Positions 7,999 through 15,638 of a DNA stretch of 64,000 bases are shown here, piece after piece. Both the position numbers and the translations under genes were made by a program. Numbering within the stretch: position 1 is the stretch's first letter; each line of letters begins with the position of its first letter. The notes under the pieces are model-generated. The model was not told the origin of the DNA. It did not search any database and was given only the letters and a program-made list of their open reading frames with translations. The DNA comes from Streptomyces zhaozhouensis (GTDB taxonomy: Bacteria > Actinomycetota > Actinomycetes > Streptomycetales > Streptomycetaceae): NCBI RefSeq assembly GCF_900230195.1, contig NZ_OCNE01000001.1, positions 248,001 through 312,000 on the forward strand, read 5' to 3'.

Positions 7999-8142
7999 AT
8001 GGCCAAGGAGCGAAAGCGCGAGCAGGAGTCCGAGCGGGACCGCAGGTCCGAGCCGCCCGCCAGGACGGACGCGCCGGCCCCGGACTCCGCCGAGCAGTCA
8101 CGCGGCGGCAAGAAGCGGGAGCGGAAGTTCGGTCACAACTGA
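7999..8142 (+). CDS. 47-residue highly charged small protein
   Basis: ATG at 7999 is preceded by a good ribosome site (CAGGAGG, 7987-7993). The product is almost wholly charged: M-A-K-E-R-K-R-E-Q-E-S-E-R-D at the start, an Ala/Pro/Asp middle, and a basic end, R-G-G-K-K-R-E-R-K-F-G. There is no hydrophobic segment and no recognisable domain, so it is probably a disordered cytoplasmic protein, possibly nucleic-acid or ribosome associated. A perfect hairpin 20 bases after the stop acts as a likely terminator, which supports a discrete short transcription unit. I do not recognise the family and assign no function. Confidence 0.65.
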   Translation: MAKERKREQESERDRRSEPPARTDAPAPDSAEQSRGGKKRERKFGHN

Positions 8143-8161
8143 CCGTTCGACGCCCTGTAGA

Positions 8162-8193
8162 CGCCGCCCCGGCCCGCGAAGGCCGGGGCGGCG
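8162..8193. terminator. Bidirectional terminator hairpin
   Basis: CGCCGCCCCGGCC (8162-8174) and its exact complement (8181-8193) enclose a 6-base loop. The hairpin lies between the convergent 47-residue gene and the putative sigma-partner gene, so it likely ends both transcripts. Confidence 0.75.
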
Positions 8194-8214
8194 AGCGGTC
8201 GGACGCGGGGGCCG

Positions 8215-8865
8215 TCAGCTCACCGGCGCCTCCGCACAGGCGCCGTCCACGAACGCGATGCTGCCGTACGTCGGTTCGTCCACCAGCAGCACCGTGTCTC
8301 CCCTGTGCAGTCGGTAGGTCGCGTCCTCGGCGAACTCGGTGTCACCGCCCCGGACATAGGCGACTGGGGAGGCGCCCGGAGCGTCGGGCCGGTCCTGGGC
8401 GACGGGCGTGAGCAGCGGGGCGCCTCCCGCCGGGTGATGGGCGAGGTGCTCCTCCAACTCGGGCGAGACCTGCTCCAGCTCGATCCGCAGGGCCTGCACG
8501 AAGACGCCGTCGGGGAAGGGCTGGCAGTGGTAACCCGCCGGCGGGTTGTACACGGAGGAGACACCCGCGGCGGCCAGGTCGGCGCGGAACGCCTCGATCT
8601 CCTCCGCTCCCCGCGGCCAGTCGGTGAGCCGCACCTCCACTCCGCCCGCCCCGTCGGACTCCACCGCGTACGCCGGGCCGGCGCCGCCGCCCGGCAGCAC
8701 CAGCACGGCGGCCGCGGCGGCGGTGGCCCCGGTCAGCCCGACGGCGAAATGGCCGGGGGTGAACCCCCTGACGCGGCGGGGAGCGGGGCTCGGCTCCTCG
8801 GCCGACGCCCGCACCACCTCCCGCTTCAGCTCGGCCAGCAGACGGTCCTCGAAGTCGATGGTCAC
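8215..8865 (-). CDS. Single-pass membrane protein coupled to sigma factor (putative anti-sigma-like partner)
   Basis: The 216-residue protein has a short cytoplasmic N-terminus (M-T-I-D-F-E-D-R-L-L-A-E-L-K-R), one membrane segment at about 40-60 and an extracytoplasmic domain of about 150 residues. Its GTG start overlaps the stop of the upstream sigma factor gene by 4 bases (GTGA), with GAGGAG in the end of the sigma gene as ribosome site. Coupling to an ECF-type sigma factor and the topology suggest a membrane partner that senses outside conditions. There is no H-x3-C-x2-C zinc anti-sigma motif, so this is inference from context. The external part has one Cys near residue 110 and one near the C-terminus, which might form a disulfide. 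Confidence 0.72.
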   Translation of the reverse strand: MTIDFEDRLLAELKREVVRASAEEPSPAPRRVRGFTPGHFAVGLTGATAAAAAVLVLPGGGAGPAYAVESDGAGGVEVRLTDWPRGAEEIEAFRADLAAAGVSSVYNPPAGYHCQPFPDGVFVQALRIELEQVSPELEEHLAHHPAGGAPLLTPVAQDRPDAPGASPVAYVRGGDTEFAEDATYRLHRGDTVLLVDEPTYGSIAFVDGACAEAPVS

Positions 8866-9461
8866 GCTTGGCTCCTCGCATAGGTGACGGGCGGAACGGA
8901 AACGGTCGAGTCCTCGGCGGCGGCGAGCGCGCGCAGCCGGCCGCGCGCCCGGTGCAGCCGCACCCGGGCGGCCACCTGGCTGATGCCCAGCGCCCGCGCC
9001 GCCTCGGCCGCCGACAGCTGGTCCACGGCGACCAGCTCGAGTACCTGGCGCTCGCTCTCCGGAAGCTCGGCCATCGCGGCCAGCAGCCGGCGGCCCTCGC
9101 GCTCGGCGGTGAGCTTGTCCTCAAGGCGCGCGATGTCGTCCGGCTCCAGGAGCCGGCGGCCGGCGATCCGGCTGTCCAGGGCCCGCTGCCGGGCCAGCCG
9201 GCGGTGCTCGGAGGAGACGACGTTCCGCGCCACGCCGAACAGCCAGGCGCGCTCGGCGCCCCGGTCGGGCCGGTAGGTGTGGCCGGAGTCGATCACCGCG
9301 AGAAAGACCTCGGCCGTCAGGTCGGCGACCGTGTGCGGGTCCTGGCAGCGCCGGGCCACGAAACGGGTGATGACGTCCACGTGGCGCCGGTAGAACTCCT
9401 CGAAGAGCTCCGGATCTCGGGCCGCGGCGGGACCGCCGCGGCTCCTGGTGACGATGCGCAC
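8862..9461 (-). CDS. ECF-type RNA polymerase sigma factor
   Basis: The 199-residue protein has sigma region 2 at about residues 18-85 (F-E-E-F-Y-R-R-H, then T-A-E-V-F-L-A-V and the core-binding R-A-W-L-F-G-V-A-R-N). Region 4 is at about 128-180 (L-P-E-S-E-R-Q-V-L-E-L, then S-A-A-E-A-A-R-A-L-G-I-S-Q and V-R-L-H-R-A-R). This is the compact two-domain ECF layout, which directs core polymerase to a specific promoter set. GTG at 9461 has GGGAGA 7 bases upstream. The coupled downstream membrane protein is its probable regulator. No SnoaL or other C-terminal extension is present. The target regulon is unknown. Confidence 0.92.
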   Translation of the reverse strand: MRIVTRSRGGPAAARDPELFEEFYRRHVDVITRFVARRCQDPHTVADLTAEVFLAVIDSGHTYRPDRGAERAWLFGVARNVVSSEHRRLARQRALDSRIAGRRLLEPDDIARLEDKLTAEREGRRLLAAMAELPESERQVLELVAVDQLSAAEAARALGISQVAARVRLHRARGRLRALAAAEDSTVSVPPVTYARSQA

Positions 9462-9568
9462 GTCGCGCTCTCCCGTCCTCGTCCTGGCTTACACCTGTAC
9501 TTGGACGGAGGGCGGCAGAGCGTTACGTCGAGACGCGGGACGCGGTGACCGCGCGTCCCGCGACCCGG

Positions 9569-9814
9569 TCAGTCGCCGAAGGCGTGGCGCTCGTGCGCGG
9601 CGGCGAAGTACCGGGCGTCGGCGACCTGGGAGGCGACCCGGGCCGCCGGGGGCCTGGCGCCGTGCACCAGGTCGCCGGCCTCCTCGGTGCAGCGCACCCG
9701 GTCCTCGTGAGCCGAGCCGGGGAAGTACCGTTCCAACGCGTGCACGGTCTCCGTCGTCGAGGTGTGCGCCTCGCGCAGCAGGAACACCGCTTTCTCTATC
9801 ATCCGGGCGTCCAT
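9569..9814 (-). CDS. 81-residue hypothetical protein
   Basis: The frame starts M-D-A-R-M-I-E-K-A-V-F-L-L-R-E-A-H at ATG 9814 and contains T-S-T-T-E-T-V-H-A-L-E-R-Y-F-P-G. It is a soluble, mainly helical acidic protein with three or four His and a single Cys. An earlier in-frame start at 9844 is possible, but the hydrophobic helix pattern begins at the chosen Met. GAAGG lies about 10 bases upstream. It sits 110 bases downstream of the dnaE stop on the same strand and 107 bases before the sigma factor gene start. I do not recognise a family, though the regular amphipathic pattern argues it is a real gene. Confidence 0.6.
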   Translation of the reverse strand: MDARMIEKAVFLLREAHTSTTETVHALERYFPGSAHEDRVRCTEEAGDLVHGARPPAARVASQVADARYFAAAHERHAFGD

Positions 9815-9923
9815 CCGACCCACCTTCTTCCGGGGGCCGCCCACGGTTATCGGATTCTCGTGGCGCGGTCCCCGTTTTCGAAGGTAGCTCCGCGGTTTTC
9901 CCGAATCGGTAAAGCGGGCGCCA

Positions 9924-12900
9924 TCATCCCGCCAAGCAGGCGGGGCCCAGGAGCGCTTTCAGGTCACCGAAGAGCGCCGGATCGGGTTGCACGCGATGGC
10001 GGTCGAGCCGGAGCACGGTGGTGCTGCGCGCGCCGGTCAGACGCACCCGCACCTCCGTCGAGCCCCGGTGCTGCCCCAGCACCTCCCCGAGCCGCTCCAC
10101 CAGCGGCGGGGTGACCTTGACCATCGGGATGGTCAGGGTGACCGGCGCGTTGGCCGAGGCCTCGCTCAGGTCGGGGACCATCAGCTCCATCGCCACCAGC
10201 CGCGGCACGTCCTCCCGCTTGTCCAGCCGGCCCTTGACGAACACCACGACGTCCTCGACCAGTTGGGTCGAGACGAGCTGGTAGGAGGCGGGGAAGAACA
10301 TGCAGTCGATCGTGCCGGCCAGGTCCTCGACGGTGGCGATGGCCCAGGCGTTGCCCTGCTTGGTCATCTTCCGCTGGAGCCCGGAGATGATGCCGCCGAT
10401 GGTGACGATCGCGCCGTCCGCGTGCTCCCCGCCGTTGAGCGCGGCGATCGCCACGTCGGCCTTCTCGTCGAGCACGTGCTCGATGCCGAAGAGCGGGTGG
10501 TCGGAGACGTAGAGCCCGAGCATCTCGCGCTCCTGGGCCAGGAGATAGGACTTCTCCCACTCCTCCTCGGAGAAGACCACGTCCATCCCGAAGCCGGGAC
10601 CGTCCTGCCCGGCGTCGGAGTCGCCCATGCCGCCGAAGAGGTCGAACTGCCCCTCGGCCTCCTTGCGCTTGACCTGCACCACGTTGTCGATCATCGACTC
10701 GAAGTGCTGGGTGAGGCCCTTGCGGGTGTGGTCCAGCGCGTCGAAGGCGCCGGCCTTGATCAACGACTCGATGGTGCGCTTGTTGCAGACCACCGCCTCG
10801 ACCTTGTCGAGGAAGTCCGGGAAGGAGCTGTACTTCCCCTTGGCCCTGCGGGTGGCGACGATCGAGTCCACCACGTTCTGCCCGACGTTGCGCACGGCGG
10901 TCAGGCCGAAGACGATCACGTCGTCACCGCGCGGGGTGAAGACCGCCTCCGACTCGTTGACGTCGGGCGGCAGCACCCGGATGCCCATCCGTCGGCACTC
11001 GTTGAGATAGACCGCCGACTTGTCCTTGTCGTCGCGGACGGAGGTCAGCACCGCGGCCATGTACTCGGCCGGGTAGTTGGCCTTGAGGTAGGCCGTCCAG
11101 TAGGTGACCAGACCGTACGCGGAGGAGTGCGCCTTGTTGAACGCGTACCCCGAGAACGGCACCAGCACGTCCCAGACGGCCTGGATCGCCTCGTCCGAGT
11201 ACCCGTTCTCCCGCATCCCCTTCTGGAAGGGGACGAACTCCTTGTCGAGGATCTCCTTCTTCTTCTTGCCCATCGCCCGGCGGAGCAGGTCCGCTTGTCC
11301 GAGCGAGTAGCCGGCGAGCACCTGCGCGGCCTTCTGCACCTGCTCCTGGTAGACGATCAGCCCGTGGGTGACGTCCAGCACCTCGCGGAGCGGCTCCTCC
11401 AGCTCCTTGTGGATGGGGGTGATCTCCTGCTGGCCGTTCTTCCGCAGCGCGTAGTTGATGTGCGAGTTCATGCCCATCGGCCCCGGGCGGTACAGGGCGC
11501 CGACGGCGGAGATGTCCTCGAAGTCGGTGGGCTTCATCATCCGCAGCAGCGAACGCATCGGCCCGCCGTCGAACTGGAAGACCCCCAACGTGTCGCCCCT
11601 GCCAAGCAGTTCGAACGTCTTGGGGTCGTCCAGCGTCAGGTCGAGCAACTTGATGTCGACGCCCTTGTTCTGCTTGATCAGCTTGACGGCGTCGTCCATG
11701 ATCGTCAGGTTCCGCAGGCCGAGGAAGTCCATCTTCAGCAGGCCGAGCGACTCACAGGTGGGGTAGTCCCACTGGGTCACGACCACGCCGTCGTTCTTCG
11801 GCGCGAACAGCGGCACATGGTCCACCAGCCGCTCGCTGGACATGATCACGCCGGCGGCGTGCATCCCCATCTGGCGGACCAGGCCCTCCAGGCCCTTGGC
11901 CGTGTCGATGACCTTCCGGACGTCCGCCTCGTTCTCGTACATCGACCTGACCTCGCCCGCCTCGCTGTAGCGGGGGTGGTCCTTGTCGGTGATGCCGGAG
12001 AGCGGGATGCCCTTGCCGAGGACGTCGGCGGGCATCGCCTTGGTGATGCGGTCGCCCATCGCGTAGGGGTAGCCGAGCACCCGGGAGGCGTCCTTGATGG
12101 CCGCCTTGGCCTTGATGGTGCCGTAGGTGCCGATCATCGAGACCTTGTCGGCCCCGTACTTCTCGGTGACGTAGCGGATCACCTCGCCGCGCCTGCGCTC
12201 GTCGAAGTCGATGTCGACGTCGGGCATGGAGACGCGCTCGGGGTTGAGGAACCGCTCGAAGATCAGGCCGTGTTCGAGGGGGTCGAGGTCGGTGATGCCC
12301 ATCGCGTAGGAGACCAGCGAACCGGCCGCCGAGCCGCGGCCGGGGCCCACCGCGATGCCCTGCTCCTTGGCCCACATGATGAAGTCCGCGACCACGAGGA
12401 AGTAGCCGGGGAACCCCATCTGGATGATGACGCCCATCTCGTACTCGGCCTGCCGCTGCCGGTCCTCCGGCACCCCGCCCGGGTAGCGGCGCGCCATGCC
12501 GCGCCGGACCTCCTCCTGGAACCAGGTGACCTCGGTGTACCCGTCCGGCACGTCGAACTTGGGCATCAGGTCGCGCGACTCGAACCAGCCGGAGATGTCG
12601 ACCTGTTCCGCGACCAGCCGGGTGTTGGCGCAGCCCTGCTGCCAGGCCTCCGAGGAGTCCACGGCGTACATCTCGGCCGGCGACTTCAGGTAGTAGCCGC
12701 CGCCGTCGAAGCGGAACCGGTCGGGGTCGGAGAGGTTCTTGCCGGTCTGCACGCACAGCAGCGCGTCGTGGGCGTCGGCCTCGTGCGCGTAGGTGTAGTG
12801 CGAGTCGTTGGTGACCAGCGGCGGGATGTCCAGCTTCCGGCCGATCTCCAGCAGCCCGTCGCGGACCCGCTTCTCGATCTCCAGGCCGTGGTCCATGAGT

Positions 12901-13466
12901 TCGAGGAAGTAGCGGCCCTTCCCGAAGATGTCCTGGTAGTCCGAGGCCGCCTTCAGCGCCTCCTCCGGCTGGCCGAGCCGCAGCCGGGTCTGCACCTCGC
13001 CCGAGGGGCAGCCGGTGGAGGCGATCAGCCCCTCGGAGTACTGGGAGATCGTCTCCCGGTCCATCCGGGGCCACTTGACGAAGTACCCCTCGGTGTAGGC
13101 GTCGGAGGAGAGCCGGAAGAGGTTGTGCAGGCCCGTCGCGTTGGAGGCCCAGATGGTCTTGTGGGTGTAACCACCGGAACCGGAGACGTCGTCCCGCTTC
13201 TGGTGCGGCTGCCCCCACTGCACCCGGCGCTTGTGGCGGCGCGACTCGGGGGCGACGTACGCCTCGATGCCGATGATCGGCGTGATGTCGGCGGCGCGCG
13301 CCTGTTGGAAGAAGTCGTAGGCACCGTGGAGGTTTCCGTGGTCGGTGACCGCGATGTGGCTCATGCCCATCTCCTGACAGGCACGGAACATGTCCTTGAG
13401 CCGCGCCGCACCGTCCAGCAGCGAGTACTGGGTGTGCACATGCAGGTGTGTGAAGGGCTTGCTCAC
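9924..13466 (-). CDS. dnaE: DNA polymerase III alpha subunit, DnaE1 type
   Basis: This 1180-residue protein is the replicative polymerase, which copies the chromosome with the beta clamp. An N-terminal PHP domain starts at once (H-L-H-V-H-T-Q-Y-S, His7-His11, then V-T-D-H-G-N near 41) and retains metal-binding residues; in mycobacterial DnaE1 this domain proofreads. The polymerase core has G-P-G-R-G-S-A-A-G-S near 375 and the catalytic P-D-V-D-I-D-F-D near 413. A helix-hairpin-helix and OB-fold region (I-G-G-I-I-S-G-L-Q near 1000) follow. Length equals the usual 1180. GTG at 13466 was chosen because the PHP domain starts at residue 5. It is transcribed away from the membrane-protein gene on the other strand. 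Stop at 9924. Confidence 0.97.
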   Translation of the reverse strand: MSKPFTHLHVHTQYSLLDGAARLKDMFRACQEMGMSHIAVTDHGNLHGAYDFFQQARAADITPIIGIEAYVAPESRRHKRRVQWGQPHQKRDDVSGSGGYTHKTIWASNATGLHNLFRLSSDAYTEGYFVKWPRMDRETISQYSEGLIASTGCPSGEVQTRLRLGQPEEALKAASDYQDIFGKGRYFLELMDHGLEIEKRVRDGLLEIGRKLDIPPLVTNDSHYTYAHEADAHDALLCVQTGKNLSDPDRFRFDGGGYYLKSPAEMYAVDSSEAWQQGCANTRLVAEQVDISGWFESRDLMPKFDVPDGYTEVTWFQEEVRRGMARRYPGGVPEDRQRQAEYEMGVIIQMGFPGYFLVVADFIMWAKEQGIAVGPGRGSAAGSLVSYAMGITDLDPLEHGLIFERFLNPERVSMPDVDIDFDERRRGEVIRYVTEKYGADKVSMIGTYGTIKAKAAIKDASRVLGYPYAMGDRITKAMPADVLGKGIPLSGITDKDHPRYSEAGEVRSMYENEADVRKVIDTAKGLEGLVRQMGMHAAGVIMSSERLVDHVPLFAPKNDGVVVTQWDYPTCESLGLLKMDFLGLRNLTIMDDAVKLIKQNKGVDIKLLDLTLDDPKTFELLGRGDTLGVFQFDGGPMRSLLRMMKPTDFEDISAVGALYRPGPMGMNSHINYALRKNGQQEITPIHKELEEPLREVLDVTHGLIVYQEQVQKAAQVLAGYSLGQADLLRRAMGKKKKEILDKEFVPFQKGMRENGYSDEAIQAVWDVLVPFSGYAFNKAHSSAYGLVTYWTAYLKANYPAEYMAAVLTSVRDDKDKSAVYLNECRRMGIRVLPPDVNESEAVFTPRGDDVIVFGLTAVRNVGQNVVDSIVATRRAKGKYSSFPDFLDKVEAVVCNKRTIESLIKAGAFDALDHTRKGLTQHFESMIDNVVQVKRKEAEGQFDLFGGMGDSDAGQDGPGFGMDVVFSEEEWEKSYLLAQEREMLGLYVSDHPLFGIEHVLDEKADVAIAALNGGEHADGAIVTIGGIISGLQRKMTKQGNAWAIATVEDLAGTIDCMFFPASYQLVSTQLVEDVVVFVKGRLDKREDVPRLVAMELMVPDLSEASANAPVTLTIPMVKVTPPLVERLGEVLGQHRGSTEVRVRLTGARSTTVLRLDRHRVQPDPALFGDLKALLGPACLAG

Positions 13467-13825
13467 TCCACGGGCCTTCCGGAGCTGGGACAGGGGTCGT
13501 CGCGGGCGCGAACGCCCGGGACCGACCGGCCACTGCGGGGGCGAGCGCCAGGACACCGACCCTACCTCTGGTCCCGCCCGTTGCCCCCGCTCTCCCCCAC
13601 CTCAACGGCCCGAGTGTTTCCGCAGGTCACCATGGGTTCCTCCCGCAACGCCCAAGGTCAGCGACCGTCCCGCGACCGCTTCCGAAAGCCTTGCGGAAAC
13701 CGACCGGAACACACCCCGCGCACGGTCCGTGACGGCACCCCGGCGGCGCCCCGCGCGGGCGCCGGCCCGACCGGGTCGCGCCCGGCCGTATCGCACCGCG
13801 TCCCGGCGTGGCACACTCGGCAACG
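13467..13825. other. 359-base divergent intergenic region upstream of dnaE
   Basis: No convincing gene is present. The region should hold the dnaE promoter on the minus strand and the promoter of the membrane-protein gene on the plus strand. A 9-base inverted repeat, GTTTCCGCA at 13616-13624 and TGCGGAAAC at 13692-13700, is separated by 67 bases. A -10-like CACACT lies at 13812-13817, 8 bases before the plus-strand ATG. Confidence 0.5.
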
Positions 13826-14509
13826 ATGGGCAGGTCGACTTCCGGTATACGCGTGCTGCGCGCGGCGGTGTTCGCCGCGCTCTGCGTCATGCTCTCCACC
13901 GGCGCCCACGTGCTGATCTCCGGCCGCCCGCTGCCCGCCCCCACCGTGGCGGTGGTCACACTCGGCGTCTTCGCGCTGGCGTGGGCCCTGGCCGGCGAGG
14001 GCGAACGCGGCTTCGCCTCCATCGCCGCCCTGCTCGTCCCGACACAGCTGGCCGCCGACACCGTCTTCACGGCGGGACAGGGCGCCTGCTACGGACCGGG
14101 CGCCGCCGCCACCCCCGGGCCGCTGCGGGTCTTCGGGCTCGACGTGGTCTGCGCGGGCGGCGACGTCGGCACCCCGTTGACCCGGCTCGTCGCCGGCGGA
14201 CACCAGCCGCTGGCCGACGCCCCCGGCAGTGCCTCCGGGCCCTGGCTGCTGCTGGCCGCGCACGTCGCGGTCGGCCTGGCCGCCGCGGGCTGGCTGCGCG
14301 GCGGCGAACGCGCCGTGGGCCGGCTGCTGCGCGCCGCCGGCGCCGCCACCTTCCGACCGCTGATCGTCGCCTGGGCCTGCGTCGCCCGCAGGACCGAGGA
14401 GCCCCCGCGCCCCGCGCGGGTCAGCGCCCGCCCGCAGCGGCCGACGACCCCGCCGCTGGTCCACTCCCTGCCGCGCCGGGGCCCCCCGCTCGCCCGCGTC
14501 GCGCGCTGA
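13826..14509 (+). CDS. Membrane protein of unknown function, four predicted helices
   Basis: The 227-residue product has hydrophobic segments at about 10-30, 38-57, 62-84 and 138-158. A periplasm- or exterior-facing loop between the third and fourth carries two Cys (A-C-Y-G-P-G and V-V-C-A-G-G). The C-terminal 50 residues are Arg/Pro-rich and probably cytoplasmic. ATG at 13826 is preferred over a GTG at 13808, because the -10-like CACACT lies between them and the ATG would then be the first base or so of a leaderless message. It precedes the DsbA-like gene by 66 bases on the same strand, so a link to thiol chemistry at the membrane is possible but unproven. Family not recognised. Confidence 0.7.
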   Translation: MGRSTSGIRVLRAAVFAALCVMLSTGAHVLISGRPLPAPTVAVVTLGVFALAWALAGEGERGFASIAALLVPTQLAADTVFTAGQGACYGPGAAATPGPLRVFGLDVVCAGGDVGTPLTRLVAGGHQPLADAPGSASGPWLLLAAHVAVGLAAAGWLRGGERAVGRLLRAAGAATFRPLIVAWACVARRTEEPPRPARVSARPQRPTTPPLVHSLPRRGPPLARVAR

Positions 14510-14575
14510 GGCCCCCGGCCGGCGCGCGCGGACACGGAAGCGGACACCCCCTCAGACGAAAGACGTCGGTTACCC

Positions 14576-15520
14576 ATGAGCAAGCGCAACTCCCAAGAGG
14601 CCAAGCGCGCCGCCCGCGAGCGGCTCCTCGCCGAGCGGCAGAAGCAGAAGAAGAAGGACAAGATCCGTCGGCAACTGACCGTCGGCGGTTCGGTGGTGGG
14701 CATCCTCGCGATAGCCGCCGGCATAGGTGTCGCCGTCGCCAACATGGACAGCGGCGGCGAGGGCGACGCCACCGACTGGAGCGCCGTCTCCACCGAGGTC
14801 GAGGAGAGCCCGGACGACGTCCTGGCCCCCTCGAACGCCACCGGCGACGACGGCCTGACCGTACTGGTCGGCGACCCCGAGGCCGCCAACACCGTGACCC
14901 TCTACGAGGACCCGCGCTGCCCGTCCTGCGCCAGCTTCGAGCAGGGCGTGGGCGCCGCGATCAGCGAGGACGTCGCCAACGGCGAATACAACGTCGAGTA
15001 CGTCTTCGGCACCTTCCTCGACAACAACCTGGGCGGCACCGGCTCCCGCAACGCGCTCTCCGCGCTGGGCGCCGCGCTGGACGTGAGCCCGGAGGCGTTC
15101 CAGGGCCTGCACGAGCAGCTCTACGCGGCGGACAACCACCCGGCCGAGAGCACCGACGAGTTCGGCGACGACGAGCGGCTGATCGAGCTGGCGCAGAACG
15201 TGCCCGAGCTGGAGGGCAACGCCGAGTTCGAGAAGGCCGTCAACAACAGCGCGTTCGCCGGCTGGGCGCTCCAGATGTCGCAGAAGTTCGACGCGGACGA
15301 GGACGTCACGGGCACCCCGACCGTCAAGGTCAACGGCACGCCCATCGAGACGCCCAGGACCCCCGAGGACTGGGACGCCGTGCTGGCCGCCGCGCTCGTC
15401 GACGAGCGGCCCGAGGACGGCTCGGACGAGAACGCCGAGGGCGGCTCGGACGAGGAGAACGCCGAGGACGGGTCCGGCGAGGACCCCGAGGGCGGCGAGG
15501 AGAACCCCGGCACCGAGTGA
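14576..15520 (+). CDS. Membrane-anchored DsbA-like thioredoxin-fold protein
   Basis: The 314-residue protein starts with a strongly basic, Lys-rich cytoplasmic stretch (about 1-33) and a membrane anchor (36-55), followed by an extracytoplasmic DsbA/thioredoxin_4 domain (about 92-275). The active-site C-P-S-C is at 115-118 and the cis-proline loop T-G-T-P-T-V is near 246. It probably oxidises or isomerises disulfides in exported proteins. The last 40 residues are a Glu/Asp/Gly-rich tail built from repeats such as A-E-G-G-S-D-E-E-N and A-E-D-G-S-G-E-D. M-S-K-R-N-S-Q-E-A-K is the typical actinobacterial start for this family. It probably shares a transcript with the upstream membrane protein; a hairpin follows at 15565. 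Confidence 0.9.
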   Translation: MSKRNSQEAKRAARERLLAERQKQKKKDKIRRQLTVGGSVVGILAIAAGIGVAVANMDSGGEGDATDWSAVSTEVEESPDDVLAPSNATGDDGLTVLVGDPEAANTVTLYEDPRCPSCASFEQGVGAAISEDVANGEYNVEYVFGTFLDNNLGGTGSRNALSALGAALDVSPEAFQGLHEQLYAADNHPAESTDEFGDDERLIELAQNVPELEGNAEFEKAVNNSAFAGWALQMSQKFDADEDVTGTPTVKVNGTPIETPRTPEDWDAVLAAALVDERPEDGSDENAEGGSDEENAEDGSGEDPEGGEENPGTE

Positions 15521-15564
15521 CCGCCGCCGGCCGCACGGGCCGGGCCGGCCGCACGGCACCGCAC

Positions 15565-15597
15565 GACGGGCGGGCGAACCCACGGGGAACGCCCGTC
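15565..15597 (+). terminator. Candidate terminator after dsbA-like gene
   Basis: GACGGGCG (15565-15572) and its complement CGCCCGTC (15590-15597) flank a 17-base loop in the 118-base gap before the kinase gene. There is no U-tract; the arms are short for this genome. Confidence 0.4.
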
Positions 15598-15638
15598 CGT
15601 TGGGCTGAGCGCGCCGCCTGCTGCTCTACCCTGGGACC

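Noticed and set aside
9987..13916. A very long open plus-strand frame (about 1300 residues) opposite dnaE.
   Set aside because: It lies antisense to an unmistakable dnaE and its product is a compositionally odd Arg/His/Gln/Val/Glu string with no domain. Long antisense frames are expected in DNA with this GC bias.
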